DNA of 64,000 bases from Sternotherus odoratus (Eukaryota; Chordata; Testudines; Kinosternidae), in NCBI GenBank assembly GCA_032164245.1, contig JAVMKO010000001.1, positions 164,043,434 to 164,107,433 on the forward strand, written 5' to 3'. This document shows, one piece after another, positions 1 to 11,429 of this stretch. The notes under the pieces are model-generated. The model was not told where the DNA came from. It ran no database searches and saw nothing but the letters and a program-made list of their open reading frames with translations. Each line of letters starts with the position of its first letter. Positions within the stretch are counted from its first letter, which is position 1. The position numbers and the translations under genes are program-made.

Positions 1-1220
1 CCAAATTGGCATTAAAGCAGTTAACAAGTTATATAGTAACACAAGCATCATTTCCTCCTGTGCAGTGACAATCACAATTACTGGAAGAAAGACGAACCCT
101 CCTTGTTAAGAAAATCCTCAATAAATCTAAATACATGGACCGCTTTGTTTTGGCATGTTTTCAAATGGTACCTTTCATGAGGACACTCTGAGTTTGAATC
201 TGGACTCATTTACACTAGAGAAACAGGGAGGGTGAGGTAATCTCTTTTGTTGGACCAATTTCTGTTGGTGAGAGAGACAAGCTTTCAAGCTTACATTAGT
301 TTAACCCCAGCGTATCTCCGTGGATTTCTGTGGAATTACTCCTGATTTACACTGACAAGACAACAGGATGGGATCTCTGGGCTCCCAGTGGTGTAAATCA
401 GAGTAATAATTGAAAATAATGGTGTTAGTGTGAGAGCAGAATCAGGCCCTAATCTTTCTTACTCTTGGGTTTGGGCTGATTTGAAAAACTTGCTGTCTTC
501 AGATAAATATGAAACGCACTTGCCTCAAGCTCCCACCTGAAATAACACTTTGTCTTAAGTATAAGCAAGGAAGCAGGCATCAGCACTTGGCAAATAAATG
601 TGTATGAAGGGAACCTGTTGTAAGGTTTATACTGTGTTCCAAAAAAATATACTGGGACAGATTCCAATTTCTTCTGCACCACTGTTAATTAGGAAATCAT
701 CTATGAAAGGGGTGATTTAGCACCATACGGAAAGGGGTGAATTTCATCAGAAGCAGATAATTCATCTCAAAGCTCTTTTTGGTTTGAACAGTGGCACGAC
801 CCCTCTTTCACCAAAGAGCCCAACTGTATGACAGGCATCAGGCTTGCTTCTCAGTTACTCTCTGGTGGTATAAAAGGGCCTTAGTATCACTGACAGTCTG
901 GCTCATAAAATCTTAACGCAGCATTAACTTAGACACAGATGGGATGAGAAAAATGTGTGGCTCCTCTCACTTGCTTTAGTCCTGACCCCCAAAAATCCAC
1001 CCCCAGTCCCAGAAGGAATTTCTACTGGAGCTCAAGGTGAGAGGAACAACGTCACTGTGGCAGCACTGCATTTCCCTTAGTTTGCCCTCCCCACACAGCA
1101 ATAACAGAATAGCAGACAGGGGACTATTTTTCCTAGATCCCCGGTCATGGAAGTGTGCTGCACCAGAGTCAAAAAAGCTGTTCACTAGGATCTTCATATC
1201 TTTCCACGGTGAAACAAATG
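1..1220. other. Non-coding stretch, no gene seen
   Basis: No recognisable coding region. The only structure I see is a weak inverted pair: ATTACTCCTGATTTACACTG (335-354) against CAGTGGTGTAAATCAGAGTAAT-like sequence (386-407). It resembles the dispersed short fold-back repeats seen elsewhere in the window. Confidence 0.6.
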
Positions 1221-1358
1221 AGTCCTGTTTAGGTGACCAGACAGCAAATGTGAAAAATCAGGACAAGGGGTGGAGGGTAATAGGAGCCTATATAAGAAAA
1301 AGACCCCACAATTGGGACTGTCCCTATAAAATCAGGACATCTGGTCACCCTAGTCCTC
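1221..1358. mobile_element. Short MITE, copy 1 (TIR GGTGACCAGA)
   Basis: The element (about 1228-1351) is bounded by inverted GGTGACCAGAC / TCTGGTCACC ends. The flanks carry near-identical 7-mers, AGTCCTG (1221-1227) and AGTCCTC (1352-1358), read as a target site duplication. A second copy with the same ends lies at 33281-33401. With no room for a transposase it must be non-autonomous. A 7-8 bp duplication suggests hAT-type mobilisation; that class is inference. Confidence 0.75.
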
Positions 1359-2508
1359 TTATTAAAGAGCAAACCCTTAAAAAGAAACCCCAATGGGAAA
1401 ACACCACATGGCCACTAACACACTTCTCATTTGTGATCTCTAGCAGGCAACTTGCAGATAAGCCTTGACATTTCCAAGCTAAAATGAAGAGTTATGAAGC
1501 AAAAGGAGAGCCAACAATAAAAGGAGTACACGGGAATGACAAGGCTATGAAAGAATCAGACTGACATATAAACTTTTACCTTTTGACTTCATTTTTTACT
1601 TTGGTGTCAGCGAATATCAGTCTAGTGATAATACTGCTAAAGCATCTATACCCCCATGAGAACAAAAGTTCTAAATCTCACAGCTGTTCATTCATTGTTC
1701 AGAGAATATGTCGTGTATCATTGAAACCACACATTGTTTTTCTTTTGTTGAACAAGGTAATATAGTACAGTTTGTTTGGGGAAACTATAACCCTTCTCCC
1801 TTCAGGAAAGCACTTAAGCATGGCTTAACTTTTAACTATGAGCTTCAATCCCATTGATTTCATTAAAGACCCCTAACATTCTTGAAAGGTAGCCAGTACA
1901 GACTCTGATTCAGAAAAACAACCCTATTCACAGCTGCTTCTAAAAATGTGCCTAACCTGAAGCTTAATTTCAAGTAGTTATTGTAGTGCTGTCCATAATA
2001 AAAGGATTCTTTCCTGAATCAGGACCTTGACTCGTTATTAACTGTGAGATACATTAAAAATTGTAATTGAGACCATACAGTAGATTGCAGTTCTGAGAAA
2101 CTGCTACAGGAAATAAATGTTTAACCAGCTGCAACAGACTAGAATATAAAATGCTCGATAGTCACGTGTAAGTGCTGTTGACCTCTATGGGCATTGTACA
2201 CTTATTAAGGAAACACTAGATCCTTAATACACAGAGCTAGATTTTCAAAGTACTGCACTTGCTACTGACTCTGTTTCACATCCAACTCAGGGATTCAAAT
2301 ACCATAGTCTGAGGTGGGAAGGGCAAAGTACAAGCTTGAAATGGCCCAGCTCAGACCTATAGGGCAGTCCAGGATCATGGTATACTGAAAATATCTCCCC
2401 ATTTAGGTGCACTAATGGCACTACACATTTTTCAAGACAGGCCTTCTGCTCCAAACACAGAACAGTTTGCACACTTATTTTCCTCAGATTTTCATTATGA
2501 GCCCTTTG

Positions 2509-2511
<3 letters not shown>
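1359..2511. other. Non-coding stretch, no gene seen
   Basis: AT-rich sequence without a convincing coding region, RNA gene or mobile element end. Confidence 0.55.

Positions 2512-2563
<52 letters not shown>
2512..2563. repeat. (AG)n microsatellite
   Basis: About 26 uninterrupted GA dinucleotides. Confidence 0.98.
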
Positions 2564-2566
<3 letters not shown>

Positions 2567-2908
2567 TTTCACTTGAAAAACACTTCTAATAAAAACAGTA
2601 CAGAAACACAATAAAATAACACAATCAAAAATAATTGCCCATCATAAACAGTACAAAGTGCATTTCCAATAACACACCATTGAATAAATTGATTCAAATA
2701 ACTTCTAAGAGTATAAGATCTAAACTACAAATGGAGGCATAAAACCTCCAAAAAACCCAAATAATATAGGCAACCCTAGTACCAAAGAATTTACATTCTC
2801 TACTTTTTAAAATTTCCATCTTTTCTTGATCCTAAATAAAGTTTCCAAGGCTTACCACAGATTTATTTGTGAACCTATATTTAACAGTAAAAATAAATAC
2901 AGTAAGAA
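2564..2908. other. AT-rich non-coding stretch
   Basis: A-rich sequence leading into the inverted repeat at 2909. No gene or element end recognised. Confidence 0.5.
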
Positions 2909-3313
2909 AAAAATAAACACAGTCACATTGTCAGCATATGCAGAGATTTCACCAGAGTGCAAGCTGAAACAGGAAGAGAAAGGACAGAAAGGTGTTTTCA
3001 CAACATTCATAACAGAGTTCTATAGAAAGAGCACACAATAACCCAGACAGGGACAGCCCCATCTGATTTACCTACAGACTGGAAAGCTGGTGCTGAAATT
3101 ACCACTCACCTTAAATAGACTTTAGTCTCGTTTCCAATCTGCAGAGAAATCAGACAACTTTGTCCCCTGTCTGGGTTATTGTGTGCCCTTTCTATAGAAC
3201 TCTGTTATTCCTGGAGTGAAAACACCTTTCTGGCCTTTCTCTTCCTGTTCCAGTTTGTACTCTGGTGAAATCTCTGCATATGCTGACAATCTTACTGTGT
3301 TTAGTTGTGTTTA
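2909..3313. repeat. Large imperfect inverted repeat (palindrome)
   Basis: The arm at about 2909-3088 is matched in reverse complement by about 3127-3313, around a loop of about 40 bp. Shared blocks include TTGTCAGCATATGCAGAG (left) against CTCTGCATATGCTGACAA (right), and ACACAATAACCCAGACAGGG (left) against CCCTGTCTGGGTTATTGTGT (right). The arms differ by scattered substitutions and a ~10-bp indel (AACTAAACAC is present only in the right arm), so the duplication is not recent. The outer right edge runs into a short (ATCT)n tract at 3318-3332. It abuts the broken 3' side of a Tx1-type LINE fragment. It could be a fold-back element or an inverted duplication. Confidence 0.85.
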
Positions 3314-3419
3314 TTACTATCTATCTATCTATAATCTACTTAAGGTGAATGATGTACACAGAGAGACATACTTACAAACCTGGAGCCAAAACCAAAAAGC
3401 ACAAAGGGTAGAAATAAAT

Positions 3420-4265
3420 ATTCAAGGAGGGGGAAGTATCCTGTGAGGCAACCCAGGCTTCCCAAAAATACTGTAACTGAAAGAGTCCCAAACGTGAGCA
3501 CTTTGTAAAAGGCCAGTGCTAGAATGCCAGTGTGGACAATGGTCTTGACTAGAAAGAAGAGACAACACAACTAAGACCAAACCATGATCCGAAATCCCAG
3601 TAGGAACAATACAACCAGAAAGCAAATGAGACAAATGATGAGTAAAAACATAAAAATTGTCCAAACGAGCCACAGAGAAAGAGATGGCACTAGCACTCAA
3701 TCAGGTGTATAAGCGTGCATATAAGAGTGAAAATGTCACCGCTCATTAAGCATGTCAGAAACCTGTGAAAGACTTGCAAGTTGCTGAGCAGACAGTAAGT
3801 ATGGTTCCAAATGATTCCTATCCAATCTCTCATTAAGTCTACAATTAAAATTGACCCCCAAAATTTAAATATGACTTGTCAAGCAACTTGTTAAAAGGTC
3901 ACCCATGCTCTGAAAAAAGTGCACATCCTGTCTTTCCCTACGGTAGGAGCATAGACATTAATCAAAAAAGATGGTATTACTCAAAAGTAGCTGAAACAAT
4001 GAATAAATGTCCTGGAACAACCTCCCAGACAACCATCAAATCAGGCTTTTCTCTGTTCACAAAGAGCACAGCAGGGAGCAGTGGAACCAGGACTCAAAAA
4101 AACCTCCCCTCTCCAAGCAACAAGACAGCTTGTTTGGTTGCCTGTATCTGTGTGCATCTTTTGCAAAAATGAAATGTCCACCTTTTTCTGAGACAGTTAC
4201 TTAAAAAAGCCATGCTTTTTTAATATCCCTGCACCCATTCACACTGAGAGAGCACATACAAAATT
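3420..4265 (-). pseudogene. Tx1-type LINE ORF2, AP-endonuclease remnant
   Basis: Minus-strand translation gives, in order, an N-terminal LNVNGC block (near 4260), a stretch containing DRNHLEPYLLSAQQLASL (near 3800), then SVARLDNFYVFTHHLS and ISDHGLVLVVLSL (3560-3685). These match the exonuclease-endonuclease-phosphatase fold domain of Tx1-clade non-LTR elements; the SDH motif holds the catalytic histidine in that family. The following SSQDHCPHWHSSTGLLQSAH resembles the linker before the reverse transcriptase. Several stops and frame changes make it a fossil. The frame breaks at about 3420, just before the palindrome, and no RT domain is present. The family domain would nick target DNA for target-primed reverse transcription; this copy cannot. 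Confidence 0.75.
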
Positions 4266-4529
4266 ATCCATCAGACCAGTACTCATCCAATTTTTTTTTT
4301 TAAAGACAGACATGGGAAGAAAAACAAACTCTCAAACAAAAACACCAAATTCTCCTGTATCCGTTATTCACCAACATTTCCATTGGTCACACAGACACAC
4401 ACCTTGGTCATCAGTTTTTTAAATTTGTACCACTTCTGTTTGTCTGACACAGAGACACATCCCACAATATACTGACCAGACAACAAAATCAGTTTTAGAT
4501 CAGGAAACCAATCTGTCACCTCTACTCCA

Positions 4530-5645
4530 TGTTGTTTCTCAGCTCATCCAGAAACCTACCCCCATAATGTCCAAGGTATATCCACCCCATCAGGGACTTC
4601 AGGAACCAACAATTGATGAGTTTGCCATCCTCCGCATTCTCAGAGTCCCTATTGACTTTGAGGGGTGGGGGAAACTCAGAGACATCAGAGCAGGAATGGG
4701 GAACTGCTGAGACCAAGGGGGCAAAACTATTACCAGAGAATTCTCCATGTCCCCAACAAAGGAACCATCCCCAGCTGTGTGCTTCCCAATTGCACTGACC
4801 AAACTATCCCACTTCATCACACTCTCAGAAACTGGAGCCCCCTCCACCATCAGTGGTGGTTCTTTGCTTCTCAGCTGTGCCAGCAAGCCACAGTCGAAGG
4901 CTGCAAGTTCCATAGCAACAGGCTCAGCCTCCATTTTGCAGTCAGGCTCAAGCCGAGAGGCCAGGAGCCACAGAACCAGCAACACCACCTCCCCAAGGGG
5001 GCACTAACCTCCCAGAACTAACATCCCCAGAGACATCTGGCACCTGCTGGAACCAGTCTCTGCAACAGCCTGTGCTTTTGTCTCAGAAACTCCCACATTC
5101 CCAGGTCCAGGGTCACCATTCCCAGGGGCAGCCTGCCTCTTCTCAGACCATTGATAAACCAAGTGTGTCAGACTCCAACAATGAAAACAGGTCATGTCCT
5201 TTTTGGTAACAAACATAATGTAGTCTCACTTCCCAATTCTATACTGCAGGGAAACTTTTAATACTTTGGAAGCATTGTTTATCATCCTATAATCCTGCCT
5301 GTGAAAGAACAAGACCTGCCAAACCTCTGGTGCTTTTCAACCTAAAGAAATCCCCCTAATAGGGCTGGTGACCTTACCATAACCCACCAGGTCTCTAGCC
5401 AGCTGCTCATTTCTTAAAAAATCAAGTACATTAGAGATCATGACTTTAACAGCAGCTGTTGAGAGGCGAACTACAGGGGGGAAAAACACACTGCACAACA
5501 ATCACCTCCACAACCACTGGCTCAAACAGGCTACCAGCTACAGACAGAACCTCACGTTTTTAAACCCAATCACCTTTTCCACAACTAGAACACACACTTT
5601 CACAGAAGCAGAGTCTGGAGGCAAAATTTACAACCCATGGCCATG
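4530..5645 (-). pseudogene. Tx1-type LINE ORF1 remnant with zinc knuckle
   Basis: On the minus strand, upstream of the endonuclease remnant, the translation reads VKVMISNVLDFLRNEQLARD, then LVGYGKVTSPI (5335-5460), then YRMINN and SLQYRIGK-stop-DYIMFVTK (5205-5290), then a degenerate CCHC knuckle, MTCFHCWSLTHLVYQW (5148-5195), whose last cysteine is replaced by W. This order (conserved SNVPPF-like block, YGK block, YMILNN block, FVT then CCHC) is that of ORF1, the RNA-binding gag-like protein, of Tx1-clade LINEs. The C-terminal part down to about 4530 is Pro/Ser/Gly-rich and not conserved. One in-frame stop at about 5230 and frameshifts show decay. The class is recognised by motif recall only. 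Confidence 0.7.
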
Positions 5646-5749
5646 ATTTAAACCCTCAGAAACCACAACAAACGGAGGTCTCTGTCCCTCTGGACCAGCT
5701 ATGACAGCTCAGAGGGCAGATAAAATGAAACCCACAACAACCACAAAAC

Positions 5750-6968
5750 TAAACAAACACAAAAAAAACAAAAACAGAGAGAGAACAGCAAAGCACACCC
5801 ACGTTCAGCTTCATGTCCAAACACGCCCCCCAGGCTCAGAGACAGAGCGAGAAAAACGCAGCATTAGCTAAGCATTACAATGAGCACTGCACAAGTACTA
5901 GCCCAAATGAAAATCAGATGAAAGTTCATCCCTAACTGAACATCTGGATCTATAGAGAAATTCCCACACAAAAAGCTTTGTAAGACTGCAGGCACATATC
6001 TGTGTTATTAGAGTGCATGAACCTTCAAGAACGTTAGATAATTTTAAAAAAAATCAGAAACCTAGAAAATTCAGTTAAGGTTGCACTTCTAAGACAACAC
6101 ACAAACTTGTGTTAAAATATCAGCAGACTCACCTCTGCCTTGGTAAAGCTGCAATCAGACAGTATTCTCAGAAAGAAGTGTAAAGCATTGCTCCTTTTCT
6201 ATATTTGGCTTAAGGAAATCTATTTGTTCATTTTCAGGGAGAGAAGTCATTTAAATGAAAGGATGGCACAATCAGCCACAGATAACTTGATTTATGGATC
6301 AATTTACACCTCTCTGCACTTATCAATTTCTTAAACCTCACAGAACAATAAATATATAAGGTATCAATTACAGAAACAACTTACCATCTTTTTGAGGAAT
6401 TAAAATGGTCCTAGAATGTGTCAGTGTAGAAATGTTAAGTAGGTAACAATTAATTTAAGATTCATGGAGCTAGGATTCTTTCAAGCTATTGTTAGAGACC
6501 ACACACACCCCACTCCACCCCCCACCGCCCCACAGGGTCTTGATGCTATTGTCTGCCTTCCTGGAAATACTAAACCCCAGAGAGTGCCAGGAAAAAAAGA
6601 TGAGCCAAGTTGAGTTAGTAATTTTAGAGGCAGGGGATTGGTGGTGGGATCTCCGGAGGCAGAGGGGTGGATTCCTGGGTCCACAAGGAAGCAAGCTGGG
6701 AAACTCCTGAAATAGCACTATTCCAGACTCTAGGGACTAATAGGATGCCCAGTGGTATCTCTTTTCCAGGCCCCTGCTATATCTGGTATTGCTGAGTTCC
6801 TTCTCCCCATCAAGATGGAGGAAAACTTTCCTCCATTCAAAACTAGGCCTCCTCAAACCCTGATGGGTTCCCTAGGAGACCTGTACCGAAAGACAGATTA
6901 TTTCCCCTTACATGGCTTCACATGGTGTTGGTGCTAGAGGTCAAGAAAACAAAGGCAAATCACTACAA
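5750..6968. other. Non-coding stretch, no gene seen
   Basis: Begins with an A-rich run (5757-5775). No recognised element ends; reading frames here are short and unremarkable. Confidence 0.5.
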
Positions 6969-6970
6969 GG

Positions 6971-7145
6971 GAAATGGATAGCTCAGTGGTTTGAGCATTG
7001 GCCTGCTGAATCCAATGTTGTGAGTTCAATCCTTAAGGGGGCCATTTAAGAATATGGGGCAAAAATAGGGATTGATCTTGTTTTGAGCAGGGGGCTAGAC
7101 TAGATAATCTTGTGAGATCTCTTCCAACTCTGAGATTCTGTGATA
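6971..7145 (+). mobile_element. tRNA-derived turtle SINE (CryI-like)
   Basis: The head is tRNA-like, with A box TAGCTCAGTGG (6979-6989) and B box GAGTTCAATCC (7022-7032), the internal RNA polymerase III promoter. A tRNA-unrelated middle follows (GGGGCAAAAATAGGGATTG). The tail (GACTAGATAATCTTGTGAG, then CTTCCAACTCTGAGATTC) resembles the CR1 LINE 3' end, which would supply recognition by CR1 reverse transcriptase. This is the layout of the tRNA-Lys-derived SINEs of cryptodire turtles and is the main taxonomic clue. It is diverged, so an old copy. Confidence 0.88.
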
Positions 7146-9035
7146 CTTTTGAATGATGGATTTGTGTTTGGGATCAACTCATACCATAGTATTTCCTCTG
7201 GCCACATCTGCAACCAGCCCAACATATCCCATTTTAAGCCTTGCCCTCTTCACTGAGCAGGGCCTTCTATGTGTTTTTACTGTTCTTCCTCAGGTCTATC
7301 TGTGTGGGCTAGGCATGTGACAGAGACTGGGGGCGATGGATGGCAGTGGAGAGAAAGATACTCTCATGGGAGACTATGATATCTTTAAAAAAGATAGGCT
7401 AAAGCTAGCCATAATACAGGCATCAAACTTTGAAAAGTTTGCATGCCTCCTACATTCTATGAGGTGTGGCAGTGTTTCATGACACAATTATAGGCAAGCA
7501 TTGATTAGGCGGGTATTGGCTAGTGTGCTGTGCCTGAATTTTGATAGCTAGCCTTCACAATATGTATTGTTGCAAGTACACACTAGTATATGCCCAGCTG
7601 GCTAATTTAAACATATTTTCAAACATATCTGATCCACATTTCAAGTTGCTAAAAAAAACTGTTGTATAGCTTCATGGCCTTTTGCACATACCTTGCCATT
7701 GCCTTAGACATCCAGTGATGCAGCTATGAAAATCTAGGCCATAAAGTTTAAGCCACTATGTAAAACAGTTTGCTTTTATAAACTAAAATAACTTTCAGAA
7801 CTGCTTTTGTTAGTTCATCCTTGGACTACTGCCTTCAATCCTTTTGTCTCGTAAGCGTCTCTTCTGTAAGACAGCATTACCAATCATGACAGCATTGATT
7901 TTCAAATGTATGATTGCTAGTGAAATATTAAACCCTATTGATTTGAAATTCAGGATCAGTTGCATGTTGGATAGTCTGCATATTTTGGGGATGGACAGTT
8001 TCATTTATCAGTTCTTCCAATTGCAGAATAATTAGAACTCGATCATGTTCCTGTTTTGAGATGTAGGGCTTCACGTCAGCCTTCTGCATCTGCTGTCTTA
8101 AAAAATGTTCTATGCATTATGTTTACTAATTGGTCAATTTATCCTCCCAGTGAAGCTTTTTCATTCATTACTGAGCAAATTCACTCAAAGTTCTCCATCT
8201 TTTTCAGCTGCTGAAAAGCCACCCTGCTGTCTCTTCTTTAACCCAGTGAGAGTAAAGTTGGAAGAATCTGAGCATGAGACCAAGTACTGAACACTTTTAA
8301 ATTCAGAATAAGAGCTGATACAGTATCAAAGTATGACCAAGTGAAGCCAACAAATGAAATAGAGGAGCAATGATGGAAGTACAATGATGGTTAGAAAAGG
8401 AGATAATTTCTCCAGAGGAAAGAATTTTGACAAGAATATTACTCTAGAAAGAAGCTAGCAATGTTTATTTTACTTGAGCTTGGCATTTACAAACAACGGT
8501 AAGAGGAAGGGCAACCTGCTATGAAGGACAGTAGTAGTACAGTGAAAACAGAGAACACAAATCTTATGAGGCAGTTTTACCCAAATGTGGAAATTAAAGA
8601 AAGAAATAGCACTTCTGGAAAGGAAACTATTTTTGAGACCAACCATTTAATAATCTGTGTATTTTTTGTTAACACAGTACCAACTTCAAGTGAACAACAG
8701 TATAATAATTAAATATAGTATAAAAAATTAATTCAAATGTCTGAAGCCCACATGTAAATACTTCCAAAATGCAGAGGAATTGAGGCTTGATCTAAAGCTC
8801 AGTGAAGTCAACAGGAGTCTTTCCACTGACTTCTATAGGCTTTGGGTACATCCATAGAATGGAGCAGTTCACCATCAAGAAAAAAATTCTCACTTCCGAA
8901 GTTCACATTGCATTAAGTAAGTTTACTTAAGGTGGGAAAATTGCCTTATGAACCTATTGCCACATAAACTGTTTTGATAGTTGAATAAATAGTTGTAGAT
9001 CATATCACTTACATTTTCTGAGAACAGTTTTGTCA
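7146..9035. other. Non-coding stretch, no gene seen
   Basis: No coding region recognised. At 8797-8845 there is a fold-back of the AGTGAAGTCAAC / CCACTGACTTCTATAGG type, one member of the dispersed hairpin family described in the findings. Confidence 0.5.
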
Positions 9036-9975
9036 CTTGGCAAGAGCAATTTCAGTGGAGTATAAAAGGTGGAAGCTGGACTGGAGAGAGTTTAGGATGG
9101 AATTGGAGGAGAGGAACTTCAGACAGTACCAACATATTCAGTGAGTTTAGAGATGAAGGGAGAAGGGAGATGGGGCAGTAGTCAGCAAGGCAAATGGGCT
9201 CAGAGATGGGTGTTTTAAGATGGGAGAGACTACAGCATACGTGTATTGTGAGAGGAAAAGTCAGAGAGTGAGAAATTAGGAAGAAGAGTAAGAGAGGGGA
9301 TGCGAGCATGTGTGAGAGAGATTAGGAGATAGGATAGGGTCACTGAGACAAGTGGAGAGGTTAGCAGAGGATGGCAGATGAGAAACATCTGTGCCTGTGA
9401 CCCAGAAGGAGTAGGAGAGACTTGTAGAAGAGGAAGGAGAGAAGAAAGATGAATAAAGGAGAGAGAGAAAGGCATGTGGTATTTTTCAATTTTTTCTTGG
9501 AAGGAATGAGTGAGATCCTATGCAGAGAAAGACCTGCGTGCAGGAGAACTGGAAGGTTTGAGGACTGAGACAAAGATGGTGGAAAGGTAGCTGATATTGC
9601 AGGAGTGTGATTCAGTAAAGTCAGCATATAGTTGTTTCGCTAGGACAATGGCAGAACTGAAGTGGGAGAGAACACATTTGTAGTTGAGGAAGTCATGGGA
9701 TTTTTGCTAGAGTTACTCCACAGCATGAACGCAGGAGCTGAGGAAGCAGATGTTGCGGGTGAGCCAGGACTCGCGGTTGGCAGGGCTGATCTTGTGATGG
9801 GAGAGAGGGCATAAAGAAGACTGAGGAATGGAAAGAATTAACAACCATATCAATGGAACAAAGGTAAGAAAAGACAGGGAGGAGAAGGTGGAGAGCAGAT
9901 GAGAAGTCGTTAACACTAATGGACTGGAAGTTACGGAGTGACAGTGCATGAGGGAGGAGTCTGATAGGCAACACT
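9036..9975 (-). pseudogene. Decayed non-LTR retrotransposon RT region
   Basis: The strand is strikingly purine-rich (pyrimidine-rich on the coding minus strand). The minus strand gives LADYCPISLLP (9157-9189), matching the NYRPISLLP block at the start of LINE reverse transcriptases. In a shifted frame SSFHLLYSTEIALAK follows (9036-9080), like the QSGFRPxxSTETAL block after it. Upstream, ISPANRESWLTRN (about 9750-9800) and LNYKCVLSHFSSAIVLAKQLY (about 9625-9690) resemble the endonuclease-to-RT linker of L2/CR1/Rex-type elements. Frameshifts between blocks mean it is dead. The catalytic RT boxes are not present. Family assignment within L2/CR1/Rex is open. Confidence 0.68.
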
Positions 9976-9997
9976 GAAGGAGATCAGGTGAGGGTCA

Positions 9998-10021
9998 CAG
10001 AGAGAGAGAGAGAGAGAGAGA
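9998..10021. repeat. (AG)n microsatellite
   Basis: About 12 GA dinucleotides following the LINE fragment. Confidence 0.95.
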
Positions 10022-10454
10022 ACTCAGAGAGATTAGAAAGAGAACAATGCTTGGAGGCTCCCAATTTTCCCCTTTTAAAATGTTCTTGGAATCATTTTTC
10101 ATCAGCATTATTCACAATCATTTCCTCTCCATTTCCTCTACCATATTTTCTTGCCTGTGGTTTTACTGACAGAGTGTTAACTTGTGATATTATAGAGTGG
10201 TGGTAGTCTCTCCATAATTCAGGTTACAATTTCCATTATCTCCACAATTTTGCCCTTGCATTGCTTCCTTTCCCTATAAATATTCTCAGAGCAAATATGA
10301 TTTCAGCATTGATTCAGCAAAACACTTCAACACTTACTGGTGTGTCCTGAGTATCAAAAGTGTCACCACTTTCTTATCCATTTTACAAAACCAATTCCCT
10401 TAAATGTTATCTGAATATTGAAAAATTAGGAACATGTACTTGTATTTGGATATA
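10022..10454. other. Non-coding stretch, no gene seen
   Basis: No gene or element end recognised. Confidence 0.5.
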
Positions 10455-10615
10455 AATGCCTAAATTTTCAAAACTGCCTAGTGATGTTGGGTACTCCAAA
10501 ACTGCTGAGCACTCCTCCCCTCTGACAAAGAAGACCCTTTAAGACGTCTCAAGCTGAGTGCCCCAAAATTATAGCACCCCAAATTATTAGTCACTTTTGA
10601 AAATCTAGGCCACAA
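10455..10615. repeat. Fold-back interspersed repeat (TTTTCAAAA ends)
   Basis: Left arm TTTTCAAAACTGCCTAGTGA (10462-10481) is matched in inverse by ATTAGTCACTTTTGAAAATC near 10588-10607. Interior blocks GCTGAGCAC and AGCTGAGTGCC are also inverted relative to each other. The sequence is short, non-coding and of unknown family. Confidence 0.6.
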
Positions 10616-11105
10616 TGGTTAACCGTGGAACTGTACAGTAAAGTGTAACATGAAGCTTGTCAGCTACCACCATTCAGAGCTTAATGGAGATAGCCCTCCA
10701 ATAACAGTGAAGAACAACTGTACTCTGCATGCTGATGGACACAGTACTTTGGAGTAGTCTCCTCAAACAGGAAGTAGCCTGATCAGGGCGGTATTTTGTA
10801 GAGATTTCACTGCATTACCAAAAACTTCGTATTTTTCAGAAATCCACTGTAGCATTACATTGATATCTTTCATGTTGTATGAAACATATATGCTAATGTG
10901 GCTGTCTGTATCTGAATAAAATCTGCAGAAAATATGATGCTTCCTGAACTCTTGAATTCTAGCAGAGAGAATAAAATTGCAAAAATTTAAAATTGACTTT
11001 TTAAACAGAATAATAGGTTTTCCTTGGACTGTTCATTGCCTGGGCATAGAAGGCTAGTGTGGGACAAGAAAGTAATAAAATAAGAAACTAAAAAGATTTT
11101 CATTT
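10616..11105. other. Non-coding stretch, no gene seen
   Basis: AT-rich; nothing recognised. Confidence 0.5.
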
Positions 11106-11177
11106 ATCATTACACAACCTGGTATCATTACACAACCTGGTATCATTACACAACCTGGTATCATTACACAACCTGGT
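11106..11177. repeat. 18-bp minisatellite, four exact copies
   Basis: ATCATTACACAACCTGGT is repeated four times without a mismatch (11106, 11124, 11142, 11160). The period is a multiple of three, so the minus strand reads as repeated Gly-Cys-Val-Met-Ile-Pro, which is a by-product of the repeat and not evidence of a protein. Confidence 0.97.
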
Positions 11178-11429
11178 AAGAAAGTTTGAACCTCTATGCC
11201 TAAATGTGCAATTTGAAATACATATTGATTTGATGCTTCAATTGTATATATCACAGAATAATCACCATATTAATTCTCCTTGTCCAAAAACTGCAACATA
11301 AGCAAATTTACGGTAGCTCTGCCACTTTATATTAAATATATAATCTCCTGAATGATGAGAGATCATTGAAATTACAAGTATACAATTACTTTTTTATCCA
11401 GCTATCCTCCCTCGGGGATAAATTTTAAA

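Noticed and set aside
2512..2563. CRISPR-like or regulatory array
   Set aside because: It is a plain AG microsatellite. No spaced direct repeats of CRISPR type occur anywhere in the window.
6971..7040. Functional tRNA gene
   Set aside because: A and B boxes are present, but the body continues into a SINE with a CR1-like tail and cannot form an intact cloverleaf.
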